Below, in pieces: positions 18,127 to 25,982 of a stretch of 64,000 bases of DNA (its first letter is position 1; each line of letters begins with the position of its first letter). The translations under genes were made by a program, and so were the position numbers. The stretch is taken from assembly GCA_020024285.1 (NCBI GenBank), contig JAHHTZ010000008.1:23150-87149 (forward strand), read 5' to 3'. This DNA is from Oscillospiraceae bacterium (GTDB taxonomy: Bacteria > Bacillota > Clostridia > Oscillospirales > Ruminococcaceae). The notes under the pieces were generated by a model. It saw nothing but the letters and a program-made list of their open reading frames with translations. It had not been told where the DNA came from and did not search any database.

Positions 18127-19419
18127 ATGGAAGGCAAAAAACAACATCCTGCCGCCTCCCACCGCGATCGTCTTATGCTGCTGTGTGCATTGACGATGGT
18201 GGCAGTGGCGCAGCTCAACATCAATCTCATCATCAACGGATTTAAAATATCGCTCGGTGTCATCTTCTTCCCGGTGTTTTATTTTCTCATCGAAGATTTT
18301 CGCACCGTGTTTGTCACGATGATCGTGGCACCGGGGGTGCTTTTTCTGCGCGCCCTCCTCGCCTGGGCGACCAAATTTTCACTGGGGGAATCGATCCTCA
18401 ACAATGCGCCCGAAATGATCTTCTATCTTCTATACGGCGTGCTGTTTTGGATGCTCACCAAAAAGCTCGATTTTCGCAAATACCATCTGAGCCACTTCCT
18501 CTACCTCATGGGCATCGACTTCCTCTCCAACCTCGGGGAGCTGCTGGTGCGCCTTGGGGGAGGCATCCTCGATGCGCAGATTTTGCAGCGCATCGCTGTG
18601 GTGGCGGTGGGGCGCTCCCTTCTGGCGGCGCTTATCATCGGGGCATTTTCTCTCTACAGCGACCTCACCCTGCGCCGCGACGAGCGCGAGCGGTACAAAA
18701 AGCTGCTGTTTTTGGTGTCGCAGATGAAGGGGGAGCTTATCTGGATGAACAAGAACACCGCCGCCATCGAAAAGACGATGGCGATCTCCTACCAGCTGTA
18801 CAACGAACTGTCGCAAAGCTCGGAGCCGCAGCTGGCGCAGAAGGCGCTCACCGTGGCAAAGGACGTGCACGAGGTGAAAAAGGAATATAAGCTCATCATC
18901 AAGGGACTGTCCGAAGCGCTCAACACCGAGATTCAGGAGAAGGGGATGTGGATCTCCTACCTGCTGGAAATTTTGCAGGAGGGGACAGAGCATCTGTGCG
19001 AATCCCTCCAAAAGCAGGCGCATCTTGAGGTGGTATGCACCGATGATTTTTACACCAATCAGCACTACTACCTCATGTCCATCCTGCGAAACCTGCTGAC
19101 AAATGCGCTCGAAGCGCTGGAGGAGGGCGAGGCGCACCTTTTGCTGTGCGTGGAAAAGGCAGGGGACGAAATCGTCTTTTCGGTGGAGGACGACTGCGGC
19201 GGCATCGAGGAAGAATATCTCGAGCTCATCTTCCATCCCGGATTTTCGACGAAGTTCAGCGAAACAACGGGGGAAGTCAACCGCGGGCTGGGGCTCCCGC
19301 TTGTCCATGATATGGTGACACAGAAGCTGGGAGGGACCATCACCGTCCAGCCAAAACCGGGCGGGACCCGCTTTGAAATCAGGATACCGGCAGAAAAACT
19401 GGAGGTAATACAGGAATGA
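18127..19419 (+). CDS. Sensor histidine kinase of the GlnK/CitA-like type
   Basis: 430 residues. Five or six hydrophobic helices fill about residues 15-185, then a coiled helical region and a C-terminal HATPase domain with N box RNLLTNALEALE, G1 box DDCGGIEEE, F box IFHPGFSTKF and G2 box NRGLGLPLV. There is no canonical HisKA sequence; a less typical phospho-acceptor region lies around residues 210-275, as in SPOB-type kinases. It partners the next gene, overlapping it by four bases (ATGA). The response regulator type matches Bacillus GlnL, so a GlnK-like role in nitrogen or glutamine sensing is possible, but the maltodextrin genes upstream make another signal equally plausible. Confidence 0.85.
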   Translation: MEGKKQHPAASHRDRLMLLCALTMVAVAQLNINLIINGFKISLGVIFFPVFYFLIEDFRTVFVTMIVAPGVLFLRALLAWATKFSLGESILNNAPEMIFYLLYGVLFWMLTKKLDFRKYHLSHFLYLMGIDFLSNLGELLVRLGGGILDAQILQRIAVVAVGRSLLAALIIGAFSLYSDLTLRRDERERYKKLLFLVSQMKGELIWMNKNTAAIEKTMAISYQLYNELSQSSEPQLAQKALTVAKDVHEVKKEYKLIIKGLSEALNTEIQEKGMWISYLLEILQEGTEHLCESLQKQAHLEVVCTDDFYTNQHYYLMSILRNLLTNALEALEEGEAHLLLCVEKAGDEIVFSVEDDCGGIEEEYLELIFHPGFSTKFSETTGEVNRGLGLPLVHDMVTQKLGGTITVQPKPGGTRFEIRIPAEKLEVIQE

Positions 19420-20285
19420 AATTATATCTGATCGACGACGATGACAACGTTTGCCGCATCCTCAAAATCCTCATTGAGAAGAAAAAGCTCGGGGAAGTGT
19501 GCGGCATGGCATCCAACGGACTGGATGCGCTGGAGGACCTTGCGTACATCACCCCCGACATTGTCATCGTAGATTTGCTGATGCCGCTCATGGACGGCAT
19601 CACCTTTGTAAAAAAGGCGAAGGAGAGCTACCCGGAGCTGAGCTTCATCATGCTCTCGCAGGTGGACAGCAAGGAGATGGTTTCGCAGGCGTATCAAAGC
19701 GGCATCACCTTCTTCATCCAAAAGCCCGTCAACGGCGTGGAGGTGGAGCGTGTGCTCCTGAGCGTCATCGAAACCATCAAGATGCGCCGCACCTTCAATC
19801 AGGTGCAGTCGCTTTTGGGGCTGGAACCGGCAGCGGCAAGCCAGCTCATCGATGAGCTGGGAAAACCGGCAGTGTCAAGGGAAGAAAAACCGTATATGAA
19901 GAAGATGCGCTCCATCCTGCAAACGCTGGGCATCCTCGGCGAGAGCGGCAGCGGCGATATCCTCACAGTGGGGGAATATATCATCGAGCAAAACTCTGAG
20001 GACGGGCGCTTTTCGGTTTCCGATCTGTGCAGCCGCTTTTCCCCCGCAAACCCCAAGGCGATGGAGCAGCGCATCCGCCGCGCCGTGGCGTCAGGGCTTA
20101 CAAACCTTGCCAATATGGGCATCGAAACCTACGGCAGCGAAACCTTCAACGAGCTGGCAGGAAGCCTTTACAGCTTTGAGCAGATCCGCCGCGAGATGGA
20201 TTATATCCGCGGAAAATCCGACCTGCACGGCAAGGTGTCACTGAAAAACTTCATCAATGCACTCGTCTTTGCAAGCACCAATTAA
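19416..20285 (+). CDS. Response regulator with YcbB/GlnL-type DNA-binding domain
   Basis: 289 residues. The receiver domain has the acidic pair DDDD at residues 6-9, phospho-acceptor D in IVIVDLLMP (about residue 52), S/T in IMLSQ and K in IQKPV. The C-terminal domain (about 150-285), with SVSDLCSRFSP, AMEQRIRRAV and SLKNFINALVF, resembles the YcbB DNA-binding domain of Bacillus GlnL. Its start overlaps the kinase stop by four bases, so translation is coupled. Targets are unknown; the four genes malQ, glgP, kinase and regulator appear to be one transcription unit ending at the terminator at 20319. Confidence 0.88.
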   Translation: MKLYLIDDDDNVCRILKILIEKKKLGEVCGMASNGLDALEDLAYITPDIVIVDLLMPLMDGITFVKKAKESYPELSFIMLSQVDSKEMVSQAYQSGITFFIQKPVNGVEVERVLLSVIETIKMRRTFNQVQSLLGLEPAAASQLIDELGKPAVSREEKPYMKKMRSILQTLGILGESGSGDILTVGEYIIEQNSEDGRFSVSDLCSRFSPANPKAMEQRIRRAVASGLTNLANMGIETYGSETFNELAGSLYSFEQIRREMDYIRGKSDLHGKVSLKNFINALVFASTN

Positions 20286-20318
20286 GCCTCTTGTGCATCG
20301 CGCAAAGGGGCGCAGCGC

Positions 20319-20354
20319 AAAAATCCCCGGCACAGAACGTGCCGGGGATTTTTG
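20319..20354. terminator. Bidirectional terminator between response regulator and PTS IIC genes
   Basis: AAAAATCCCCGGCAC and GTGCCGGGGATTTTT form a 15-bp stem around AGAAC. It serves both convergent units. Confidence 0.9.
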
Positions 20355-20396
20355 CATTAGGATGTAATGACAACAGATAAAGATGGAATTGTTAAA

Positions 20397-21452
20397 TTAT
20401 GCTTCCTCTGCAACACCGGCTGCATCGGGAAGGCAGGACTCCTTCTTGGCAGCGGATTTTTTGGCTTCCAGACGGCTGAAGACCATACCGCCTACATAGC
20501 CTGCGGCAAGACCGCCCAGAGCAGCCAGTACCAGTGCGCAGATCACGTTGAATGCAGGGTTAAATCCGAACGGGGCAATCATACCGGGGATCGGGGAAGC
20601 AGTGCCGGGTGCGTTGTTCACGATGCCGAAGGCTGCTGCTGCAAGTCCAGCCAGACCGCCGCCGAAGAAGTTGGAAACGAAGATCGGGATCGGGTGAGCG
20701 GTGATGATGTGTGCCTGGGTGAGTGGTTCGAGCATAACCGCGATCATGTTGCTGCGGTCGCCGTATTTCATTTTGTGGAAGATCATGCCGTTTGTGAAGG
20801 AACCGCCGAAGCATGCGATGGCTGCGATACCCATAGGAAGACCGGTCAGACCGAGCATTGCGGTGAGTGCCATCGAGCTCAAAGGAGAGGTGCAGATCAT
20901 CTTCATGATGCCGCCGAGGAGGAAGCCCATCACGATCGGGGACTGCTCGGCTGCTGCGGAGATGGTGCCGCCGATGAGGTTCAAAACGGAGCTGACAGCC
21001 GGGTCCACGGCAACGGCAATCAGACGAGCCAGCGGAGCCACGGTGAGTGCGCCGAGGATGACGTCAAGACCGGTGGGCAGATATTTTTCAATGTAAGGAG
21101 AGATCAAACCGATTGCATAGCCTGCGATGAAGCCCGGCAGGATGCCGAAGCCGCCGCATGCAAGACCGCCCACAAGAGCGAATACCGGGTTTGCACCCAT
21201 TGCGATCGGAACCATAGTGGCTGCTGCCACACCGGACAGGCTGCCGGATACAGAGCCGACCTGTGCAAGGAAGGAGATCCCAAGCAGGTCGCCGGTGATG
21301 AACTTGTGGACTGCCTCGATCAGAAACGATGCTACCGCAGCATTTGCCATACCGGACATCGCCTGAGAGCCTTTTGGACATTTTAGACTAAATACAGAAA
21401 ACATTGCAAGTGTCAAAAGCAAAAATCCCATTCCAGATAAAATTGTAAGCAT
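20397..21452 (-). CDS. PTS IIC-like membrane protein (EIIC_2 family)
   Basis: 351 residues with about 9-10 hydrophobic helices rich in Gly and Ala, and the conserved-looking segments AHPIPIFVSNFFGGG and GTASPIPGMIAPFG, typical of the PTS_EIIC_2 family. No EIIA or EIIB domain is fused and none lies nearby, so phosphoryl transfer to a sugar cannot be assumed. Start ATG has AGGAGG 8 bases before it. The gene converges on the two-component system and shares its terminator. Substrate unknown. Confidence 0.8.
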   Translation of the reverse strand: MLTILSGMGFLLLTLAMFSVFSLKCPKGSQAMSGMANAAVASFLIEAVHKFITGDLLGISFLAQVGSVSGSLSGVAAATMVPIAMGANPVFALVGGLACGGFGILPGFIAGYAIGLISPYIEKYLPTGLDVILGALTVAPLARLIAVAVDPAVSSVLNLIGGTISAAAEQSPIVMGFLLGGIMKMICTSPLSSMALTAMLGLTGLPMGIAAIACFGGSFTNGMIFHKMKYGDRSNMIAVMLEPLTQAHIITAHPIPIFVSNFFGGGLAGLAAAAFGIVNNAPGTASPIPGMIAPFGFNPAFNVICALVLAALGGLAAGYVGGMVFSRLEAKKSAAKKESCLPDAAGVAEEA

Positions 21453-21772
21453 TTTTTGTATCCTCCTATTACATTTTGGTATCTCGTGTTGTGTTTCATT
21501 TTCTGATTGTGATTATAATGACGAGACTCAAAAAACTACAGAAAGTTACAAAAAAATACTTGTCAATTTTTTGTCAATCTATCACTTTGTCAAATTACGT
21601 TATCTGAATCCTGCATAAACGAACAAACTATACAAAGAAAAGCCCGGATTCCACCGCGTCTTCTCAGGAAAAATTTGCAAGCTCACTGTAAGAGGGATGC
21701 AAAAAGGAAATTTGTGTTTTTTTATCAGACAATAGGACTTGAAGCGGTGCCGAGCGAAAAAAATGCAAAAAC
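21453..21772. other. Intergenic region, no gene seen
   Basis: AT-rich. It contains the upstream region of the PTS IIC-like gene (TATAAT on the minus strand near 21520 and two TTGACA-like boxes near 21570-21590), but no clearly spaced promoter. Short frames here lack ribosome sites. Confidence 0.5.
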
Positions 21773-21802
21773 AAAAAAGAGAAGCCGAAGCTCCTCTTTT
21801 TT
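21773..21802 (-). terminator. Terminator after the large surface protein gene
   Basis: AAAAAAGAG and CTCTTTTTT with an inner AGC/GCT pair and CGAA loop; on the minus strand the single mismatch becomes a G-U pair. It is 49 bases past the stop. Confidence 0.7.
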
Positions 21803-21850
21803 GAAAGGAATAGGGGAAAAATAAAACATAGAAGAACGCAATTTAATTTC

Positions 21851-24493
21851 CTACGCAAGTGCGCCGCTTGTGATGATGATATCACCGCCCATGTTTGTTG
21901 TGAAGTGAACAAATCCATGGGAGTCAATGGTATAGTTTACGTTGCGCATTGCATTGTAGGTATTTGTAGCACGGTCGTAGCGGTAGAATTTCAGTGCATT
22001 TTTGTCCATACCGCTGAGATCTGCCTTTACAGCTGCACGCACCGGCATTCCGAAGCTGCCGCTGTGGGACAGGGTAACGACCTCAAGATTATTGCTGAAA
22101 TATTTATGGAAAATCTTCTCAACAGACTGTGCTGCTTTGGAAGAGGTGCTGATACCCAGCTTGATCTCGCCTTTAAGGTTTGCAGCCTTTTGTGCATCAA
22201 GATAAAGACGTCCTTCTGTCACGCCCTTCACCACGGTATCTGCCATGAGGGTGGCTTGTCCGCCTTTTTTCGCTGCTGCCTGTGCCATATCCCTGAGGGT
22301 TGCAGAGGATACTGTTTTTGCATTTTCTACAAGAACAGAAGCGTTTTTGTTTTCGGAGTTTAGCATTTCCTTTATTTTTGCTGCAACTTTATTTGTATTT
22401 ACGGTTCCGTCTTTATTGACGTTTGCAGAGGTTTTCTCAGCTCTCGATACGGAAGATCTGCGTGTTTCGCTGTCACGATCATGAGAAGAGCTGTGATGCT
22501 CTTTGTTGCTGCTGCTTCCGCCGTTATTGCTGCTGCTTCCGCCGGAGGAACCCTTGTCCTCGTTTACGGTGAGGGTAAAGCTGGATTCTTTTGTGCCTTT
22601 TTTCGTAGCTTTGTCCGTAGCGGTTACAGTAATGTTGTAAACACCTGGCTGCAATTTCTGGGCGAGCATTAGTTGTTTGCCCTCTACCTTGAACATTTTC
22701 ATATCTACTGGCTCGTTGCCACGCATTACCTTAGTCACAGCGTAAAGGACATTCTCGTATGGCTGGGAATCGGTACCTGTTGCAGAGAGGGTGCTCAGAG
22801 AGGTGCCCTCTTTGTTTTTAGAATCGGAAACAGCGAAGGAAGCGTTTGTCGAAGTCATGCTAAAGCCATCGAGAGTTACATTATAATCAGGGTCAAAGTT
22901 AAAGGTGAGCGTACCCCCTTGCCCGCCATCTGCGGATGTTCCCTTGACTGTAACGACGTAGGTTCCTTTTTCAGTCAATGCCTTTTCGACTTTCAACTCA
23001 TCGCCTTTAACCTTAAAGCTGCCTTTGTGATCGCCACTTCCGTTCAATTTGGCAGAAATGACTTCGTATGTTACATCACCAATGTAGGTATTGCCACCGC
23101 TATCCTGCGCTTTGAGTACAGCAAGGGTCTTTCCGACAGGTGCTTTGGTAACAGGATTCTCCAATGCATGGGTATCAACAAAAATTTTCTCAAATTTTAC
23201 GTTGCTCTGGCCGGTTACCGTGAGGTCAAAGGTTGCAGTGGCTGGATGTGCCTGTCCATCTTTGGTGACCTTGACTGTGATTTTGTACTTGCCCGCAGGA
23301 GTTGGATTCCAAATTTTGAGCCCATTTTTGTCTGCGGTAAAGTAGCCTTGCCTAGTAACGTCAGCACCATCTTTGGTTGCGGTAACATCGTATGTAAGGT
23401 CAGACAGGATGTCTTGATTAAGCTGATTTTTTACAGTAATATCTGCGAGCTTTACTTTTTCTTGAGTATCATTGACATTAATGCTGTTCTTTTGCTCTCC
23501 GAAGGTAACGCTGGCAGCTTCTTCTGTAAATGTAACATCGTATGTATTTTCATTCAAGGCATAGAGTAATGTAGAATCCTCTGCGTTGAGTCCGGTAAAG
23601 TCGACTTTATATGTTTTTCCCAGTTCAAATTCTTTTTCATCACCCAGCCAAACTTCGAATTTGCTGTTATGGACAGACAAACGACCCACACCGCCTACAG
23701 AAGAACCGGTGGCTGCGTCTTTCACATCGACAAAAGTCGAAAGGGCAGTTAATCTGTAGTCAAGCCAAGCCTGATCTTCCTCAGTCATATTCTCAACATC
23801 AAACTCAACGATACCATACTTCTTATTTGTTGAATTTTTGATGACACGAGGATTGGAAAGAGTAATTGTCTTTTTATCCGGCGTGGTAAACTCAATCGTT
23901 TTGAGCTTATGTTTTCCTGCCTCATCCACCAGTTCTTCGGAAAATGTGATGGTGTATGCTTTATCTGCCTGAAGGAAGTTCTTTGTTTCCAAGATGAGAG
24001 TACCTTTCTCGACCCGTGCAGACAGCACAATAGGATCACTCTCCGTTCCCTGTCCCTTCACAGTTATCTTACCACCCTTTGCTGCTTCCTCCACTTTTTG
24101 TGCAAGACTGTTGAGTGCATCGGAGTCTGTAGGGGTCAGTTTGATAATGTGACCTGTTGGACTTCCTGTTTTGTCCTTTACAATTTTAGCCATTTTATCA
24201 AATGTCAAATCCTGCGCCATTGCTGCCGGCAGTGCAGCGTCTGTTTCCGATACAGTCCTCATAGCAGGGGTGACATCCACGCCGCTGTCAACCTCTGACT
24301 GTCCCTGCTGTGCGGGGGCAGCAGCCTCACCATCGGAAACAACCGCTCCGCTTTCCTTGGAGGGCACAGAAGCTTCCTCAGAGGATGCAGGAGCTTCCCC
24401 GGAGAGTGCAGGGGCAGGATCTTCTGCTACTGTCGAAACTGCCATGGAAGCCAGCATCGAAACGACCAGAAGCATAGAAAGCGTTTTTTTCAT
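21851..24493 (-). CDS. Large secreted surface protein with Ig-like repeats
   Basis: 880 residues. Signal peptide MKKTLSMLLVVSMLASMAVST, then an acidic, Ser/Pro/Ala-rich low-complexity stretch, then several beta-sandwich (Ig-like or SbsA-like) repeats between about residues 100 and 650; phrases such as GTYVVTVKGTSADGGQ and GVYNITVTATDKAT recur. A Ser/Asn/His-rich linker (about 655-700) leads to a C-terminal domain ending KFYRYDRATNTYNAMRN...GFVHFTTNMGGDIIIT. No LPXTG, S-layer homology domain or C-terminal helix was seen. It may be an S-layer-like or adhesive protein; function is not known. AGGAGG precedes the start, and a promoter lies at 24538-24567. Confidence 0.75.
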   Translation of the reverse strand: MKKTLSMLLVVSMLASMAVSTVAEDPAPALSGEAPASSEEASVPSKESGAVVSDGEAAAPAQQGQSEVDSGVDVTPAMRTVSETDAALPAAMAQDLTFDKMAKIVKDKTGSPTGHIIKLTPTDSDALNSLAQKVEEAAKGGKITVKGQGTESDPIVLSARVEKGTLILETKNFLQADKAYTITFSEELVDEAGKHKLKTIEFTTPDKKTITLSNPRVIKNSTNKKYGIVEFDVENMTEEDQAWLDYRLTALSTFVDVKDAATGSSVGGVGRLSVHNSKFEVWLGDEKEFELGKTYKVDFTGLNAEDSTLLYALNENTYDVTFTEEAASVTFGEQKNSINVNDTQEKVKLADITVKNQLNQDILSDLTYDVTATKDGADVTRQGYFTADKNGLKIWNPTPAGKYKITVKVTKDGQAHPATATFDLTVTGQSNVKFEKIFVDTHALENPVTKAPVGKTLAVLKAQDSGGNTYIGDVTYEVISAKLNGSGDHKGSFKVKGDELKVEKALTEKGTYVVTVKGTSADGGQGGTLTFNFDPDYNVTLDGFSMTSTNASFAVSDSKNKEGTSLSTLSATGTDSQPYENVLYAVTKVMRGNEPVDMKMFKVEGKQLMLAQKLQPGVYNITVTATDKATKKGTKESSFTLTVNEDKGSSGGSSSNNGGSSSNKEHHSSSHDRDSETRRSSVSRAEKTSANVNKDGTVNTNKVAAKIKEMLNSENKNASVLVENAKTVSSATLRDMAQAAAKKGGQATLMADTVVKGVTEGRLYLDAQKAANLKGEIKLGISTSSKAAQSVEKIFHKYFSNNLEVVTLSHSGSFGMPVRAAVKADLSGMDKNALKFYRYDRATNTYNAMRNVNYTIDSHGFVHFTTNMGGDIIITSGALA

Positions 24494-24537
24494 TTTAAAA
24501 TTCCTCCTATTTTGTAGAACACTTTATTCTCACCCCT

Positions 24538-24567
24538 ATTCTATCACACAGAGTTACGTTCTTTCAA
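24538..24567 (-). promoter_or_regulatory. Promoter for the large surface protein
   Basis: On the minus strand TTGAAA (24562-24567), 18-base spacer, TAGAAT (24538-24543), about 45 bases before the ATG. Confidence 0.5.
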
Positions 24568-24758
24568 TGAAATTTTTCCCAAATACCTCGGGGGCAAACT
24601 TTAATTTTTGGGAACGATTTTCCAAAACCGTGGTGACTACAGGCAGGAAAAAATGCTGATCCTGCGGTGTACAGGCAAAGCACCCTTCCCCCTGCCATAA
24701 ACATAGATAAGGAAGAATCCTGCATTTTTCTAAAAACTATCGGAAAGGACGGATCGTT

Positions 24759-25145
24759 ATGATGACCACATTGCTGATGGCTTTGTCGAATATGGTGCTG
24801 TTTGCGCTGCATATCCCTGCCATCGGCTCATTCCCAAAGCCCCTGAGCAAGGAGGAGGAACAGGACTGCCTGAAGCGGCTCAAGGAGGGCGACGAAGAGG
24901 CGAAGGCGACCCTCATCGAGCACAACCTGCGTCTGGTGGCGCACATCATCAAAAAATACTATTCCACCTACCGCGAGCAGGAGGACCTCATCTCCATCGG
25001 GACCATCGGGCTCATCAAGGCAGTTTCGAGCTTTGATTACACGAAGGGGACGAAGTTTTCGACCTATGCGTCCAAATGTATCGAAAATGCTATCCTATCA
25101 TCAGCGAACGGGAAACCCCCATTTACACAGTGCAGAGAAATATGA
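24759..25145 (+). CDS. sigK: 5' half of sporulation sigma factor sigma-K (split or truncated)
   Basis: 128 residues. A hydrophobic leader (about residues 1-22, like the pro-sequence of pro-sigma-K) is followed by FPKPLSKEEE, EHNLRLVAHIIKKYY, EDLISIGTIGLIKA and KGTKFSTYASKCIEN, which match sigma-K region 1.2-2.2. The match stops at N110-AIL (25086-25097); after that the frame runs into unrelated residues and a stop. The DNA-binding regions 3 and 4 are absent here and nowhere else in the window. In Bacillus subtilis and Clostridioides difficile, skin elements interrupt sigK at this same CIENE position. This is therefore either the left half of a split sigK or a dead remnant. GAAAGGAC precedes the start. 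Confidence 0.88.
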   Translation: MMTTLLMALSNMVLFALHIPAIGSFPKPLSKEEEQDCLKRLKEGDEEAKATLIEHNLRLVAHIIKKYYSTYREQEDLISIGTIGLIKAVSSFDYTKGTKFSTYASKCIENAILSSANGKPPFTQCREI

Positions 25146-25213
25146 TAGAATGGCACTAAAACAGGCGCATAGAACAGCAGGAATGTGCGATCCGATCAAA
25201 GGGAGGGATTTTT

Positions 25214-25777
25214 TTGGCAAACACAACGAAGCGCGCGCTCGAAGCATCGCTCAAAAAGCTGATGCTCAAAAAGCCGCTCGACAAAATCACCATCGGGGAC
25301 CTCACCGCCGACTGCGGCATCAGCCGGATGGCATTTTACTATCATTTTAAGGATATTTACGATCTGGTGGAATGGGTGTGCTTTGAGGATGCAAGACAGG
25401 CACTTCAGGGGAAAAAGACCCACGACACCTGGCAGGAGGGGCTGCTTCAGATTTTTGAAGTCGTGCTGGAAAACAAACCCTTCGTTCTCAACGCCTATCA
25501 CTGTATAAACCGCGAGCAAATGGAGAATTATTTATTTGCACTCACTTATCGCCTGATCCGCGATGTGGTGGAGGAAAAGAGCGGCGGGCTTGCAATCTCC
25601 GAGGACGATAAGGCGTTCATTGCGGATTTTTACAAGTACAGCTTTGTCGGGGTGATGCTCGACTGGATCAAGCGGGGCATGAACGACGATTATCAGGAGC
25701 TGGTGCGAAAAATCACCACCACGCTGTACGGCAGCATGGCAAATTCCATCCGCAACTTTGTTTCAAATTCACAATAA
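25214..25777 (+). CDS. TetR/AcrR family regulator (DhaS-like C-terminus)
   Basis: 187 residues, TTG start at 25214 with GGGAGGG upstream. The N-terminal helix-turn-helix is ITIGDLTADCGISRMAFYYHFKDIYDLVEW (described in two parts: DNA-recognition helix around residues 30-50), followed by an all-helical ligand domain typical of DhaS-type TetR proteins. It lies only 68 bases after the broken sigK frame and 205 bases before the oleate hydratase gene, on the same strand. The interval holds a large palindrome, so it probably controls oleate hydratase in response to fatty acids or membrane stress. The ligand is inferred from the neighbour only. Confidence 0.85.
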   Translation: MANTTKRALEASLKKLMLKKPLDKITIGDLTADCGISRMAFYYHFKDIYDLVEWVCFEDARQALQGKKTHDTWQEGLLQIFEVVLENKPFVLNAYHCINREQMENYLFALTYRLIRDVVEEKSGGLAISEDDKAFIADFYKYSFVGVMLDWIKRGMNDDYQELVRKITTTLYGSMANSIRNFVSNSQ

Positions 25778-25844
25778 AAAATCGAGCGGCTGTCCCTATG
25801 CGGCTGCATTTTTCCACCATCCCGACACCCTGCGGTGCAAAGTT

Positions 25845-25897
25845 TTTACAATCTGTGCCTGATGATAAGCTTTTTATCATCGGCGCCGCTTTGTAAA
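25845..25897. promoter_or_regulatory. Nested palindrome, candidate TetR operator
   Basis: Two inverted repeats share one centre at 25871: GATGATAA (25861-25868) with TTATCATC (25874-25881), and TTTACAA (25845-25851) with TTGTAAA (25891-25897). Its right edge abuts the -35 box of the oleate hydratase promoter. The inner repeat could alternatively be a short hairpin, but it lacks a T tract. Confidence 0.6.
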
Positions 25898-25926
25898 TTG
25901 CGCAAACGCAAAATGAGCGATAAGAT
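25898..25926 (+). promoter_or_regulatory. Promoter for oleate hydratase
   Basis: TTGCGC at 25898-25903, 17-base spacer, TAAGAT at 25921-25926, 56 bases before the ATG. The weak -35 fits a regulated promoter. Confidence 0.5.
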
Positions 25927-25982
25927 AGGGTCATAGAAAAACCATCGGCAATGTGTGAAATCTTGGAAAGGCGGTTATTTTT

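Noticed and set aside
20367..21386. Plus-strand frame of 339 codons opposite the PTS IIC-like gene
   Set aside because: The translation is a Cys/His/Asp-rich shadow without hydrophobic pattern, while the minus-strand frame has clear membrane helices and a good ribosome site.
25796..25811. Sixteen bases (CTATGCGGCTGCATTT) shared with about 37405-37420
   Set aside because: The match does not extend on either side and no third copy was seen, so it is probably chance or an old fragment rather than a repeat family.
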